32,616 nucleotides of DNA from Pseudomonadota bacterium (GTDB lineage Bacteria > Pseudomonadota > Alphaproteobacteria > Sphingomonadales > SMXR01), in assembly GCA_022566895.1 (NCBI GenBank), contig JADFIA010000025.1, positions 1 to 32,616 on the forward strand, written 5' to 3'. The notes under the pieces were generated by a model. The model saw nothing but the letters and a program-made list of their open reading frames with translations. It ran no database searches and was not told the origin of the DNA. The position numbers and the translations under genes were made by a program. Shown piece after piece: positions 17,885 through 26,361 of this stretch. Position 1 is the first letter of the stretch; every line of letters starts with the position of its first letter.

Positions 17885-19138
17885 TCAGGCGCCGTCTGCC
17901 GTCTGGTTGGCTTTTTCAAGCAGAGCATGAAGCAATATATTGGCTCCGGCGGTGATCCATTCGGGCTTGGCGTCCTCGATCTCGTTATGGCTGATGCCGT
18001 CGATGCAGGGAATAAAGATCATCGAGGTCGGTGCCACTGCGGCCAGATGGCAGGCGTCGTGCCCGGCCCCCGAGACCATATCACGCGTGCTGTAGCCGCA
18101 TTTTTCAGCCGCATTGCGGACCGCTTTGATGCAGGAGTCCTCGAACCTGACCGGTCGGCAGTAGGAGATCTGCTCGATCTCGCAGGCCAGGCCGATGTTT
18201 TCGGCAATCGCCGCCGCGCCATGCCGCATTTTGCGGTCCATTTGGGCCAGAACCTCGTCGTCCGGGTGCCGCAAATCGACGGTCAGGAAGACGCGCCCGG
18301 GGATCACATTCCTTGAATTGGGGTAGACCTCCAGCATGCCGACGGTGGCGCAGGCCAGCGGCGCATGATCGAGCCCCACCCGGTTGACCAGATCGACCAC
18401 CCGGCCGGCGCCCAAAAGCGCATCGTGGCGGCTGTCCATCGGCGTCGGCCCGGCGTGGGATTCGACTCCCTCGAGTACCACTTCGTACCAGCGCTGGCCT
18501 TGGGCATCGGTGACAATGCCGATGGTCTTGTCTTCGGCCTCGAGGATCGGCCCCTGCTCGATATGGACCTCGATATAGGCGTGCACATCGTGGCCTGTCA
18601 CCTCACTGTTCCCGGCATAGCCGATGCGCTCGAGCTCGTCGCCGAAGGATTTTCCCTCCGGGTCCTTCAGGGACAGAGCGAAATCCAGGTCGAAGACTCC
18701 GGCAAACGCACCGGAGGCGATCATGCCCGGGGCAAATCGCGAGCCTTCCTCGTTGGTCCATACCGCCACTTCGAGCGGTCGCTCGGTCTGATAGTCGAAA
18801 TCATTGAGGGTGCGTAAGACCTCGAGCCCGGCCAGGACGCCGTAGGCGCCGTCGAACTTGCCGCCGGTAGGTTGGGAATCCAGGTGGCTGCCGGTGATTA
18901 CCGGGGCCAGATTGCCGTTTCGCCCCGCGCGGTGGGCAAAAATATTGCCCACCTTGTCGATGCGGATCGTGCATCCCGCCTCCTTGCACCAGCGGACAAA
19001 CAGATCGCGACCCTCCTTGTCCACCTGGGTCAAGGCCAACCGCTTGACGCCGCCTTTCTCGGTGGCGCCGATTTTGGCCATCTCCATCAAAGAGTGCCAC
19101 AGACGGCCCCCATCGATCCGGATGTTTCTTTCGGCCAT
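17885..19138 (-). CDS. Zn-dependent amidohydrolase, N-carbamoyl-beta-alanine / allantoate amidohydrolase family
   Basis: A 417-residue member of the M20 beta-alanine-synthase group (HydC, AllC, AmaB). Metal ligands are H85 (GSHLDSQ), D96 (KFDGAYG), E130/E131 (WTNEEGSRF), H192 (HIEQGP) and H384 (GISHNE). SGAGHDA near residue 356 is also conserved. In the pyrimidine operon it should release beta-alanine, ammonia and CO2 from N-carbamoyl-beta-alanine. The same fold performs allantoate hydrolysis, so it might serve the purine pathway too. It begins five bases after preA and ends 26 bases before the transporter gene. Confidence 0.92.
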   Translation of the reverse strand: MAERNIRIDGGRLWHSLMEMAKIGATEKGGVKRLALTQVDKEGRDLFVRWCKEAGCTIRIDKVGNIFAHRAGRNGNLAPVITGSHLDSQPTGGKFDGAYGVLAGLEVLRTLNDFDYQTERPLEVAVWTNEEGSRFAPGMIASGAFAGVFDLDFALSLKDPEGKSFGDELERIGYAGNSEVTGHDVHAYIEVHIEQGPILEAEDKTIGIVTDAQGQRWYEVVLEGVESHAGPTPMDSRHDALLGAGRVVDLVNRVGLDHAPLACATVGMLEVYPNSRNVIPGRVFLTVDLRHPDDEVLAQMDRKMRHGAAAIAENIGLACEIEQISYCRPVRFEDSCIKAVRNAAEKCGYSTRDMVSGAGHDACHLAAVAPTSMIFIPCIDGISHNEIEDAKPEWITAGANILLHALLEKANQTADGA

Positions 19139-19143
19139 GGTCC

Positions 19144-20445
19144 TCAGACCTCCCTGAAGGGGTTCTTTGGATGCATGCTCCAGTTCATATATTCGCCGCT
19201 GATCGGATCACCGGTGCGCGGATCGGTGCCGTCGCGCAGCGGCACCATGGTGATGCAGTGTTCGACCGGGCAGACATTGGCACACAGATTGCAGCCGACG
19301 CATTCCTCGTCGACCACCTCATAGATGGGCTCGCCGTCGCCCCGCACGGAGATGGCCTGGTGCGCGGCGTCCTCGCAGGCGATGTAGCATCGACCGCATT
19401 TGATGCATAAGTCCTGGTCGATCACGGCCTTTTCGACGTAATTGAGATTGAGGTCCTTCCAGTCGATCACATTGGGAACGGCGGCGCCGACGAACTGATC
19501 GATCGAGGTATATCCCTTTTCGTCCATCCAGTTTTGCAAACCATCGATCATGTCTTCGACGATCTTGAATCCATAGACCATCGCTGCGGTGCACACCTGC
19601 ACATTCCCCGCTCCCAGGGTCATAAACTCGGCGGCGTCGCGCCACGTGGTTATGCCGCCCATACCCGAAATGGGCAGCCCGGCGGTCTCACTGCTGCGGG
19701 CGATATCGGCCACCATGGTCAGGGCGATCGGCTTGACCGCGGGGCCGCAATAACCGCCGTGGGAGGCCTTGCCGTCGATCGCCGGGATCGGGCTCATGCT
19801 GTCCAGATCGACCCCGATCAGCGAGCTGATGGTGTTGATCAGAGATACGGCGTCGGCGCCGCCGCGCCGCGCCGCTTCGGCGGGATAAAGAATATTGGTG
19901 ATATTGGGGGTCAGCTTTACGATCACCGGCAGGCGCGTATGCGCCTTGGCGAAGCGGGTCACCATCTCCACATATTCGGGCACCTGACCAATCGCGGCGC
20001 CCATATCGCGCTCCGACATGCCGTGCGGACAACCAAGATTTAACTCGACGCCGTCGGCCCCGGCGGCCTCGATCTTCGGCAGAATCCGCTGCCAGGCCGA
20101 TTCTTCACAAGGGACCATCACCGAGACCACGATCGGGCGGTCGGGCCAGTCCTTCTTGACCGCGGTGATCTCCTCCAGATTGACCTCCAGCGGCCGGTCC
20201 GAAATGAGTTCAATATTGTTAAACCCGATCAGTTCGCGGTCCCGGCCGAGCATCGCACCATAGCGCGGCCCGTTAACGTTTACGATCGGCGGGTCCTCGC
20301 CCAGGGTCTTCCATACGGCGCCGCCCCAGCCCGCCTCGAAGGCGCGTACGACGGTATAGGCCTTGTCGGTCGGCGGAGCCGAAGCCAACCAAAAGGGATT
20401 TGGCGAGCGGATGCCCGCGAATTCGCATGAAAGGTCTGCCATCAT
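19144..20445 (-). CDS. preA: NAD-dependent dihydropyrimidine dehydrogenase subunit PreA
   Basis: Catalytic subunit (433 residues) reducing uracil or thymine to the 5,6-dihydro form with electrons passed from PreT. The N-terminal three-quarters is an FMN-binding TIM barrel of the dihydroorotate dehydrogenase type; VELNLGCPHGMSERDMG and IPISGMGGI-like loops (LPISGMGGITTW) are visible. The C-terminus has two [4Fe-4S] ferredoxin motifs: C347, C350, C353, C357 and C382, C385, C388, C392. Length is typical. The start overlaps the preT stop by four bases; two adjacent ATG codons leave a one-residue ambiguity in the start. Confidence 0.96.
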   Translation of the reverse strand: MMADLSCEFAGIRSPNPFWLASAPPTDKAYTVVRAFEAGWGGAVWKTLGEDPPIVNVNGPRYGAMLGRDRELIGFNNIELISDRPLEVNLEEITAVKKDWPDRPIVVSVMVPCEESAWQRILPKIEAAGADGVELNLGCPHGMSERDMGAAIGQVPEYVEMVTRFAKAHTRLPVIVKLTPNITNILYPAEAARRGGADAVSLINTISSLIGVDLDSMSPIPAIDGKASHGGYCGPAVKPIALTMVADIARSSETAGLPISGMGGITTWRDAAEFMTLGAGNVQVCTAAMVYGFKIVEDMIDGLQNWMDEKGYTSIDQFVGAAVPNVIDWKDLNLNYVEKAVIDQDLCIKCGRCYIACEDAAHQAISVRGDGEPIYEVVDEECVGCNLCANVCPVEHCITMVPLRDGTDPRTGDPISGEYMNWSMHPKNPFREV

Positions 20446-21848
20446 CTCTGTCCATCCATTACTTGATCACCGTTATCGGCGCTTTCATCCTCGCGGTGCA
20501 GATAGCGGTCGATCGAGTGGGCGGCAATTTTTCCGTCCTCGACCGCAACCACCGTAAGGTCCTGCCCGCCGTCCACACAGTCGCCGCCGGCCCATATTCC
20601 AGCCACTGACGTGCGCCGCTCCCCATCAACCTTGATGCGGCCACCCCTAAGAGCAATCAGATCCGAAGAACCATCCAGCGAGGCCGCCGAAAACTGCTGA
20701 CCGATCGCCCTGAAGACCATGTCGGCGTCGATTTCATATTTCTCTCCGGTGCCCTCGATCGACCCGTTCCGGCCGCCACGGGTTCTTTCAAACTCGACCG
20801 CCACCACATGCGCCTTGGAGGCGATCAGGCGAACCGGCTTGGCCCAGTACCTGATCCGCACGCCGCCGGTTTGGGCAAGATCGCGTTCGACGGCGCTGGC
20901 CCCCATTTCCTGCGGACCGCGGCGGTAGACAATTGTCACCTCCTCGGCCCCCAAGCGACGGGTCTGGGAGGCAATGTCGACCGCCGTCATGCCACCGCCG
21001 ATGACGACTATTCGCCGGCCCACGGGCAGTGCCGCCAGATCCTTGGCCTGACGCAAATCCTTGATATAATCGACCGCATTCATGACCCCGTCCAGATCCT
21101 CGCCTTCCAGGCCAAGCGCTTTGGCGCCGCCAAGACCGAGACCGATAAACACCGCGTCGTACTTCTTGCCCAGCTCGCTGAGCGCCTCGGCACTGGCGAT
21201 AGCTTGGCGGAAGCGGATATCGATACCGCCGATGTCCAGAATGTAGTCGATCTCGCGCTGCGCGATGTCGTCGACCACCTTGTAGGCCGCGATACCGTAC
21301 TCGTTCAAACCGCCTTGCTTGTCCTCGGCCTCGAAGACGGTAGCGCGGTGACCCAGCATGGCCAGCCGATGGGCACAGGACAGCCCGGCCGGTCCGGCGC
21401 CGACGATAGCCACATGCTTGCCGCTTTCGGGACCGCGCTCGAACAGGCGGCTGCCGTCATCGAGCACCGGATCGGTGGCAAAGCGCTGCAAGGCACCGAT
21501 GGCCACCGGCTTGTTTTCGCCCAGGGTGCGCACGCAGGCCTGCTCGCACAGCACTTCGGTCGGACAAACCCGGGCGCACATGGCGCCGAAGATATTTTCT
21601 TCGAGGATTTTGTGGGCCGAGCCGCGCCTATTGCCGGTCGAAATCTTCTGGATAAACGACGGGATATCGATGCCCGTGGGACAGGCCTTTATGCACGGCG
21701 CGTCGTAGCAATAATAGCAGCGCGCGGCTTCGATAGAAGCTTGGTGCGCGCTCAGCATCGGATGCAGATCCGAAAAGTTATCTGCATAGGCCTCCGGTGA
21801 CAGTCGATTCGATTCGATTTCGGGAGTCTTCGAGTTTCTACCCATCAT
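20442..21848 (-). CDS. preT: NAD-dependent dihydropyrimidine dehydrogenase subunit PreT
   Basis: Electron-input subunit (468 residues) that takes electrons from NADH through FAD and FeS clusters to PreA. Two N-terminal cysteine clusters are present: C44, C47, C52, C56 and C91, C95, C101, C105. Two Rossmann motifs follow: IVGAGPAGLSCAHRLA for FAD and VVIGGGMTAVDIASQ for NAD(P)H. This is the GltD-like layout of PreT. It is the first gene of the six-gene minus-strand pyrimidine operon and is divergent from rutR, with a strong promoter and operator in the 245-base gap. Two ATG codons in tandem open the frame. Confidence 0.96.
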   Translation of the reverse strand: MMGRNSKTPEIESNRLSPEAYADNFSDLHPMLSAHQASIEAARCYYCYDAPCIKACPTGIDIPSFIQKISTGNRRGSAHKILEENIFGAMCARVCPTEVLCEQACVRTLGENKPVAIGALQRFATDPVLDDGSRLFERGPESGKHVAIVGAGPAGLSCAHRLAMLGHRATVFEAEDKQGGLNEYGIAAYKVVDDIAQREIDYILDIGGIDIRFRQAIASAEALSELGKKYDAVFIGLGLGGAKALGLEGEDLDGVMNAVDYIKDLRQAKDLAALPVGRRIVVIGGGMTAVDIASQTRRLGAEEVTIVYRRGPQEMGASAVERDLAQTGGVRIRYWAKPVRLIASKAHVVAVEFERTRGGRNGSIEGTGEKYEIDADMVFRAIGQQFSAASLDGSSDLIALRGGRIKVDGERRTSVAGIWAGGDCVDGGQDLTVVAVEDGKIAAHSIDRYLHREDESADNGDQVMDGQR

Positions 21849-21901
21849 ATCAATCTATCAGCTTAGGGGTCAAAAGCGGCACTCATTTTCGCCGCCCCCG
21901 G

Positions 21902-21930
21902 ATTATGAGCATTTTTGACCAATCAGTCAA
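21902..21930 (-). promoter_or_regulatory. Sigma-70-type promoter of the preT operon
   Basis: On the minus strand TTGACT (21925-21930) and CATAAT (21902-21907) are separated by exactly 17 bases, a near-consensus promoter. The expected start of transcription is about 45-50 bases upstream of the preT ATG. The -35 box and most of the spacer lie inside the RutR-like palindrome, so binding there should block RNA polymerase. Confidence 0.75.
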
Positions 21931-21934
21931 AAAT
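21911..21934. promoter_or_regulatory. RutR-like operator in the preT/rutR intergenic region
   Basis: A perfect inverted repeat with nine-base arms ATTTTTGAC and GTCAAAAAT and a six-base spacer. Its core TTGACCAATCAGTCAA (21915-21930) matches 12 of 14 fixed positions of the E. coli RutR box. It lies between preT and the divergent RutR-family gene and covers the -35 element of the preT promoter, as expected for repression relieved by uracil or thymine. Confidence 0.75.
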
Positions 21935-22093
21935 TGAAAGCGAATGCCAAGCCAAATGTTAAGGAAATCGTTTTCTTTGCGATTATTCTGTCGTATCGAT
22001 AGTCCAATTGCACAAGCGAGGGAAGCAGATTTGGCGGGCCAGCCGGCGATCCGTTTTTCGGCCGAGAAATTGCTGGGGTGAGGACCGACTGCC

Positions 22094-22762
22094 GTGGAGG
22101 GACAGGAACTGATAAGGGCCCAAATAAGCAAGCGGCGGCAAGGCCCGCCGACCCGCATTCAACGTATCAACGAGGCCCGCATCCTTGAGGCTGCCGAGGA
22201 AATATTCGCCCTTAACGGCTACAGTGGTGCGGTTCTCGAGCGCATCGCCGAGCGGGCCGGCATTTCAAAGCCCAATCTTCTCTATTATTTCAAGTCAAAG
22301 AAGATCCTCTACCAGGAGGTTCTGGAGCACACGGTCGAGACTTGGCTGGTGCCGCTGGAGGAGATCGAGGAGAGCGACGAGCCGGCCGAGGCCTTCGAGC
22401 GCTATATCCGCATCAAGGTAGAATATTCCCGCACCCACCCCTTCGCCTCGAAGGTCTGGGCCAACGAGCTGATACACGGCGCCCCCCACATCGGCCGCTA
22501 TCTTAAAAGGCGCCTGCAACCGCTGATCGATGAAAAGGCCCGGATCATCGAACACTGGATCAAACAGGGAAAAATGGACCCGATCGATCCTTACCACTTG
22601 TTCTTTATCATCTGGGCGGCGACCCAGACCTATGCGGATTTTGGCGAACAGGCGGCCATCGTCAAGGGCAAGAAGCAACTGACAAAGGCCGATTTCGATA
22701 CCGCCGCCGATACCATCACGGCTATCGTCCTCAAGGGCACCGGAATGGTCGGCGCCGGGTGA
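22094..22762 (+). CDS. rutR: TetR-family regulator of the RutR group
   Basis: A 222-residue regulator with an N-terminal TetR helix-turn-helix (about residues 27-72; IAERAGISKPNLLYYFKSKK) and a RutR-type C-terminal ligand domain recognisable by ALIDEKS-like RPL-IDEKARIIEHW, IDPYHLFFIIWA and TQTYADFGEQ. In E. coli RutR binds uracil or thymine and controls pyrimidine use and some purine genes. Here it is divergent from the preT operon, and RutR-like boxes occur at three control regions in the window. The GTG at 22094 is the first start in frame; its ribosome site is weak, so a later start is possible, though the charged N-terminal tail is normal in this group. Confidence 0.9.
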   Translation: MEGQELIRAQISKRRQGPPTRIQRINEARILEAAEEIFALNGYSGAVLERIAERAGISKPNLLYYFKSKKILYQEVLEHTVETWLVPLEEIEESDEPAEAFERYIRIKVEYSRTHPFASKVWANELIHGAPHIGRYLKRRLQPLIDEKARIIEHWIKQGKMDPIDPYHLFFIIWAATQTYADFGEQAAIVKGKKQLTKADFDTAADTITAIVLKGTGMVGAG

Positions 22763-22827
22763 GCCGCCGCCAGGGGGCTCTGGCTGCCGAGCAGATCCTA
22801 TAACCAAGACAGCGGAAGGAAGATCGG

Positions 22828-23718
22828 ATGACAAGACTTGGCCACAAAATTGCGGGCTTGGGCCTGCTGTTTGTTTTGACGCCGCTGTTTGCTGTGGTCC
22901 CGGCCCCGGCCCAGGCCTGGCGCGACGACGGTCACCGGATCGTTTGCCACATTGCCTTTCTCGAGCTCAGGGCGGAAGTCCGGGCCGAGGTGGCCCGTCT
23001 GATCGCTCTCGACGCCGGCACCCAGATCTTCGGAGAGGCCTGCATCTGGGCCGACGATGTCAAATACACCACCCACCGCGAGACCGAGCCCTGGCACTAC
23101 CTCAATGTTCCGCCCAAGGCCCGGACCGTGGATCTGGAGAACTGCACTCCGCACAGGGGGTGCCTGTTGTCGGCCATCGAGACTCATCTGGGCGTCCTGG
23201 CCGATCGCCGTAGTACGGATGTAGAGCGCCTGGAGGCCCTGAAGTATCTCGGCCATTGGATCGGCGACATCCATCAGCCGCTTCATCTGGGTCACGCGCA
23301 GGACAAGGGAGGAAATGATATTCACGTGCTTTGGCAGGCCGCCGACGGCCCGGTCTCGCCGTTTCTTTTGAACCCGCGCGAGACCAACATACATCGGGTC
23401 TGGGACCACGAAATGCTCGATGACCTGAGGCTGGAGCCCTTCCGCTACGCAACCCGCCTGTGGATGTCGATTACGGCCGATGAACGCGAGAGCTGGATCG
23501 ATTCGGGGGCCCTCGGCTGGGCCCGGGAAAGCCGCCTGATCGCCTCGGATCCGGAGACCCAATACGTCGGCGCGCAGCCCGGCCAGGTGTTGATCCTCGG
23601 TCCCGAATATCTCCAACGTCACTTTCCGATCGTCGAGGAGCGCCTAAAGATGGGCGGCATCCGCCTGGCGCACATGCTGAATTTATTGCTAATGCAGCCG
23701 CGGCCGCAAACCCCTTGA
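22828..23718 (+). CDS. Secreted S1/P1-type nuclease
   Basis: Zinc-dependent single-strand-preferring nuclease of 296 residues. A signal peptide ends AQA at residue 30, so the mature protein begins with W31, as in P1 and S1 nucleases where the N-terminal Trp is itself a zinc ligand. The other ligands are in place: H36, D76, H90, H143, D147, H153, H189 and D193 (HWIGDIHQPLH and NIHRVWD). It would act in the periplasm or outside the cell, splitting RNA and DNA to 5'-nucleotides. It starts 65 bases after rutR on the same strand and may be co-transcribed, linking extracellular nucleic-acid breakdown to the base-degrading pathways beside it. Confidence 0.93.
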   Translation: MTRLGHKIAGLGLLFVLTPLFAVVPAPAQAWRDDGHRIVCHIAFLELRAEVRAEVARLIALDAGTQIFGEACIWADDVKYTTHRETEPWHYLNVPPKARTVDLENCTPHRGCLLSAIETHLGVLADRRSTDVERLEALKYLGHWIGDIHQPLHLGHAQDKGGNDIHVLWQAADGPVSPFLLNPRETNIHRVWDHEMLDDLRLEPFRYATRLWMSITADERESWIDSGALGWARESRLIASDPETQYVGAQPGQVLILGPEYLQRHFPIVEERLKMGGIRLAHMLNLLLMQPRPQTP

Positions 23719-23779
23719 GGCGGAAGTAGAGCCAATCGGCTTGGCGGGTCAAGCCGAGGGCACCGGCCTCAATCGAAGA

Positions 23780-24484
23780 TCAACAAAAAAACATCGGTTT
23801 GCCGAGCAGATTGGCGACCGCCGGACGGTATTCCCCGGTATCGTAAAATTCATCCACCCGAACCCTTTTGACGCCGCTTATGCACGTCTCGATCGGTACG
23901 GTGAGGTATTTGCCAGCTTGAACCGCGGTCATCAGACCGTTCTTGCCGGCCTCGAGTTGCTGCACCGCGAGGGTGCCGAAGTTGGCAGCCACCATACGAT
24001 CCAGTGAATTGGGGGCGCCCGCGCGCATCAAATAGGCCAGGCGCTGGCTGAGCGTGCCAATGCCGGTTATCTCTTGCAACCCGGCGCTGACCAATTCGCC
24101 TATGCCGCCCAGCCTTTTGTGGCCGTAGGCATCGGGCGGCCCGCTTTCGAGCGGTTCCTGAGCGATCAGGTGGGCGCCTTCCGAGACCAGGACGACGGCG
24201 TAATTCAGCGGGTTCTCCTCACGGTCCCTGACCACCAGAGCGGCCAGGCGTTCGAGATCGAACGGCACTTCGGCGATCAATACCCGGTCGGCGCCCGAGA
24301 CGTAACCCGAGATCAGGGCCGTCTCGCCGGAATTTCGCCCGAACAGCTCGATCACGGCGATGCGTTCATGGCTGGCCGCTGGCGTCCTCAAGGCGTCGAT
24401 CAACTCGACCGAGCGGCTGACCGCGGTCCCGAAGCCGATGCAGAAATCGGTGCCGAACACATCATTGTCCATCGTCTTGGGGAC
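23780..24484 (-). pseudogene. 6-phosphofructokinase lacking its N-terminal part
   Basis: The frame encodes the C-terminal part of a phosphofructokinase: VPKTMDNDVFGTDFCIGFGTA matches the substrate-site PKTIDNDV block, followed by ELFGRNSGETAL, EGAH and a normal C-terminus ending GKPMFFC. Intact proteins have roughly 150 further residues before PKT, with the GGD/GGEGT ATP or PPi loop; these are missing. Upstream of the VPKT codons the reading frame remains open for a while but shows no family motif. The break therefore lies near 24485-24600, just before a cluster of short repeats. The nominal ATG (24472) is the internal Met of the motif. An assembly break is an alternative to true gene decay. 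Confidence 0.8.
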
Positions 24485-24626
24485 GGTGACTGGACCGGGA
24501 AGGGCGCAAACGCCCTGGAACTGCGGGGTTCCGCGAATAACACAGTCTGGCTGCCGGTTCGCAGAGATTTGAGTGGTGGTGGGTGCAGTCTAGAGCGAAC
24601 TCGTCTCCGGCAAAATTTGGGGCGAT

Positions 24627-24799
24627 TTCCCTGTTAAACAGGGAAAATACAGGGAATTTTTATGATTTCGGACATGAATCGCGGTTTTGGCCCCTCTGTA
24701 ACCCGCAGAAACAATGGGGTTTTCTGCGAAATTCCCTACATAAATTAACAGGGAATTATTTCGAAGTATCAGGGAATTTAATTTGCGGAACAGGGAAAT
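24627..24799. repeat. Cluster of AACAGGGAA palindromes and half-sites
   Basis: The core CAGGGAA or its complement occurs repeatedly: a perfect 19-base palindrome TTCCCTGTTAAACAGGGAA (24627-24645), then ACAGGGAATT (24649-24658), AATTCCCT (24730-24737) facing AGGGAATT (24750-24757), CAGGGAATT (24770-24778) and AACAGGGAAA (24789-24798). Arms face each other with variable loops. I know of similar AACAGGGAAT arrays in intergenic parts of other alphaproteobacterial genomes, but no function is established to my knowledge. Confidence 0.8.
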
Positions 24800-24821
24800 A
24801 TCATTGGCGAAATCATGAAGC

Positions 24822-24855
24822 GAAAAGAGTCCGCTTTTGACCCAAAGCAGACATT
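24822..24855 (+). repeat. Left copy of the 34-base inverted repeat
   Basis: The segment begins GAAAAGAGTCCGCTTTTG and ends AAAGCAGACATT. Its reverse complement recurs almost exactly at 27207-27240. Inside, GTCCGCTTT and AAAGCAGAC form a hairpin with one G-T pair, so each copy is itself a palindromic element. The GAAAAGAGT end points away from the enclosed genes in both copies. Confidence 0.8.
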
Positions 24856-24899
24856 GGTATTGGAACTAACTATTCACCATCCGGTCCAGAAAATTCTGC

Positions 24900-25715
24900 T
24901 CAGCCACCGATTGCCATTACCAGCACTGCCGCGCCCCAAAGAACCAGGAGGCCGCCTGTGTAGCGGCTGAAGCTAGGGCCTAGAGGGGCAAGTTTTTCGA
25001 CTAGTACATAGAGGGCGAGGCCGGTAATCCACCAAAGGTTCATAACCCCGCCATAGAACAGCAATGCCATCAGTACCCAACAACAGCCGAGGCAGAAGAG
25101 GCCGTGCTCCATGCCCATCCGGAAGGCACCGGCTATCCCTTGACGCCAGTGGTGGGCGATGAAGTCGATGGGCGCGCGGCAGTGGCGCAGGCACGCTTGC
25201 TTTAAGGGTGTCAGTTGATAGACGCCAGCTGCGATCAAGAGCCCTGCACCGAGATAGAGGCTGGTTGTCTGCATCATCGGTGAGAGAAGCGCCAAACGTT
25301 CCAACCCCCATTGTATAAGTACCGCGACCAGACTGAATCCGCCCCATACGGCCAGATAACCAGCGGCAAAGAAACCAGTCGGTACGTAAAGCCGGCCCTG
25401 CTGACGGTTTTTCCGGTTCATGGTGGCAAAGAGCATCACCATGGGCCCCGCACTCGGCAGCATCATTGCCACCATCATTACCCACCACATGACCAGCATC
25501 AGGACGAAGTAAGTGGGTGTCCACGTAAGCTTCATCATTATCATGGCACTGCTTGACGATGATGCCATCCCAGGCATGTCCATCCCAGCGCCGCTCAAGA
25601 TGTAAAGCCACGACACAAGGCAGACAAATACAAGGCTACCAATGACAATAAAGCGGTCGCGCTTTAGAATCCGTTCCCACCCCGGTTTTTGGCTAGTTCC
25701 TCCAGTCAAATTCAT
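24900..25715 (-). CDS. DUF2182 integral membrane protein
   Basis: A 271-residue protein with about six to seven hydrophobic segments. The DUF2182 hallmarks are MMVAMMLPSAGPM, PLKQACLRHCRAP, a GMEHGLFCLGCCW block with His and three Cys, and a closing ALYVLVEK-APLG. Databases describe this family as a predicted metal-binding membrane protein; no function is established as far as I know. Its start overlaps the end of the DUF1326 gene by 23 bases, so the two are probably translated together. The Cys/His-rich membrane motifs, with Met-rich segments (GMDMPGM), would suit copper or another soft metal, which is inference. Confidence 0.88.
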   Translation of the reverse strand: MNLTGGTSQKPGWERILKRDRFIVIGSLVFVCLVSWLYILSGAGMDMPGMASSSSSAMIMMKLTWTPTYFVLMLVMWWVMMVAMMLPSAGPMVMLFATMNRKNRQQGRLYVPTGFFAAGYLAVWGGFSLVAVLIQWGLERLALLSPMMQTTSLYLGAGLLIAAGVYQLTPLKQACLRHCRAPIDFIAHHWRQGIAGAFRMGMEHGLFCLGCCWVLMALLFYGGVMNLWWITGLALYVLVEKLAPLGPSFSRYTGGLLVLWGAAVLVMAIGG

Positions 25716-26295
25716 GAATATTTCCAGAGTTTCCTTCCCAGCTACGAAAGTCAGGATCAGACCAATGACTGCCCTGGCTGCTCGCCAGATTCATGTTGTC
25801 AATCTGCAATCCTGCTTGCGACATCGCGCCAGAAACAATCGTTGATTTCCCCGCGCCATCTGATAATGGCTGCATCGTCGCCTGGCCAAAGCCATCCACG
25901 GAAAGGGTCGGTTTCTCGCCCCAGGAAATTGTGATACTCGCGACTATCGCTGGCAGCCACTCAACGATCGTCGCATCCCACAGGCTTTGTAGATGGCCAC
26001 TTTTCGTGCCGTTGAAAATGGTTTCCAATTCACGCTGTTGTTCTTCGGTAGCGGTTTTATCAAGGTAGAGGCGAGCCCTGCCGCCACCCAAAAAGAAATT
26101 GGCCGGCCATTCCCCTGTAAAGGCCACGATTGTGCCGCTCAGGTCGATGCCGTCAGCGTTACCCTGCCGAATTTCAAACCCGAACGTATGGGCGCACCAT
26201 CCCTCGTCAGGCTCTATTTCAGGGCCGAGCCAGCAAGGACACCACATCTTGCAGCTGCACAAATCCAGGCTTCGTCCAGAAACTTGCCATGCCAT
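25693..26295 (-). CDS. DUF1326 protein with CxC-x3-CxC motif
   Basis: A 200-residue soluble protein without signal peptide. The DUF1326 signature sits at the N-terminus: C13, C15, C19 and C21 (LCSCKMWCPCWLG), then C34 and H36 (GWCAHTFGFEI). It is followed by FTGEWPANFFLGGGRARLYLD and EEQQRELETIF, usual in the family. The ATG at 26295 is chosen over the one at 26325 because GGGGGAG lies eight bases before it and the family N-terminus starts here. Function is unknown; DUF1326 and DUF2182 genes are frequently adjacent. The paired cysteines suggest metal binding or redox chemistry. It is divergent from a second DUF1326 gene. Confidence 0.87.
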   Translation of the reverse strand: MAWQVSGRSLDLCSCKMWCPCWLGPEIEPDEGWCAHTFGFEIRQGNADGIDLSGTIVAFTGEWPANFFLGGGRARLYLDKTATEEQQRELETIFNGTKSGHLQSLWDATIVEWLPAIVASITISWGEKPTLSVDGFGQATMQPLSDGAGKSTIVSGAMSQAGLQIDNMNLASSQGSHWSDPDFRSWEGNSGNIHEFDWRN

Positions 26296-26361
26296 GGGAT
26301 TTTCTCCCCCTGCATTCACCGACAACGTGAGTCATCTTATGCCAAACGGCTTCAACTCATT

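Larger units (their letters stand above)
24485..24899. other. Gene-free, AT-richer junction region
   Basis: This stretch between the broken phosphofructokinase gene and the DUF2182 gene has no credible coding frame. It holds the ACAGGGAA repeat cluster (24627-24799), an 8-base-arm hairpin CGCAGAAA/TTTCTGCG (24704-24728) and the left copy of a 34-base inverted repeat (24822-24855). Base composition is visibly lower in GC than the pathway genes. Confidence 0.6.

Noticed and set aside
24627-24799. CRISPR array
   Set aside because: The repeated units are 8-10 bases, occur in both orientations and have irregular spacing, unlike CRISPR repeats, and no cas genes are near.
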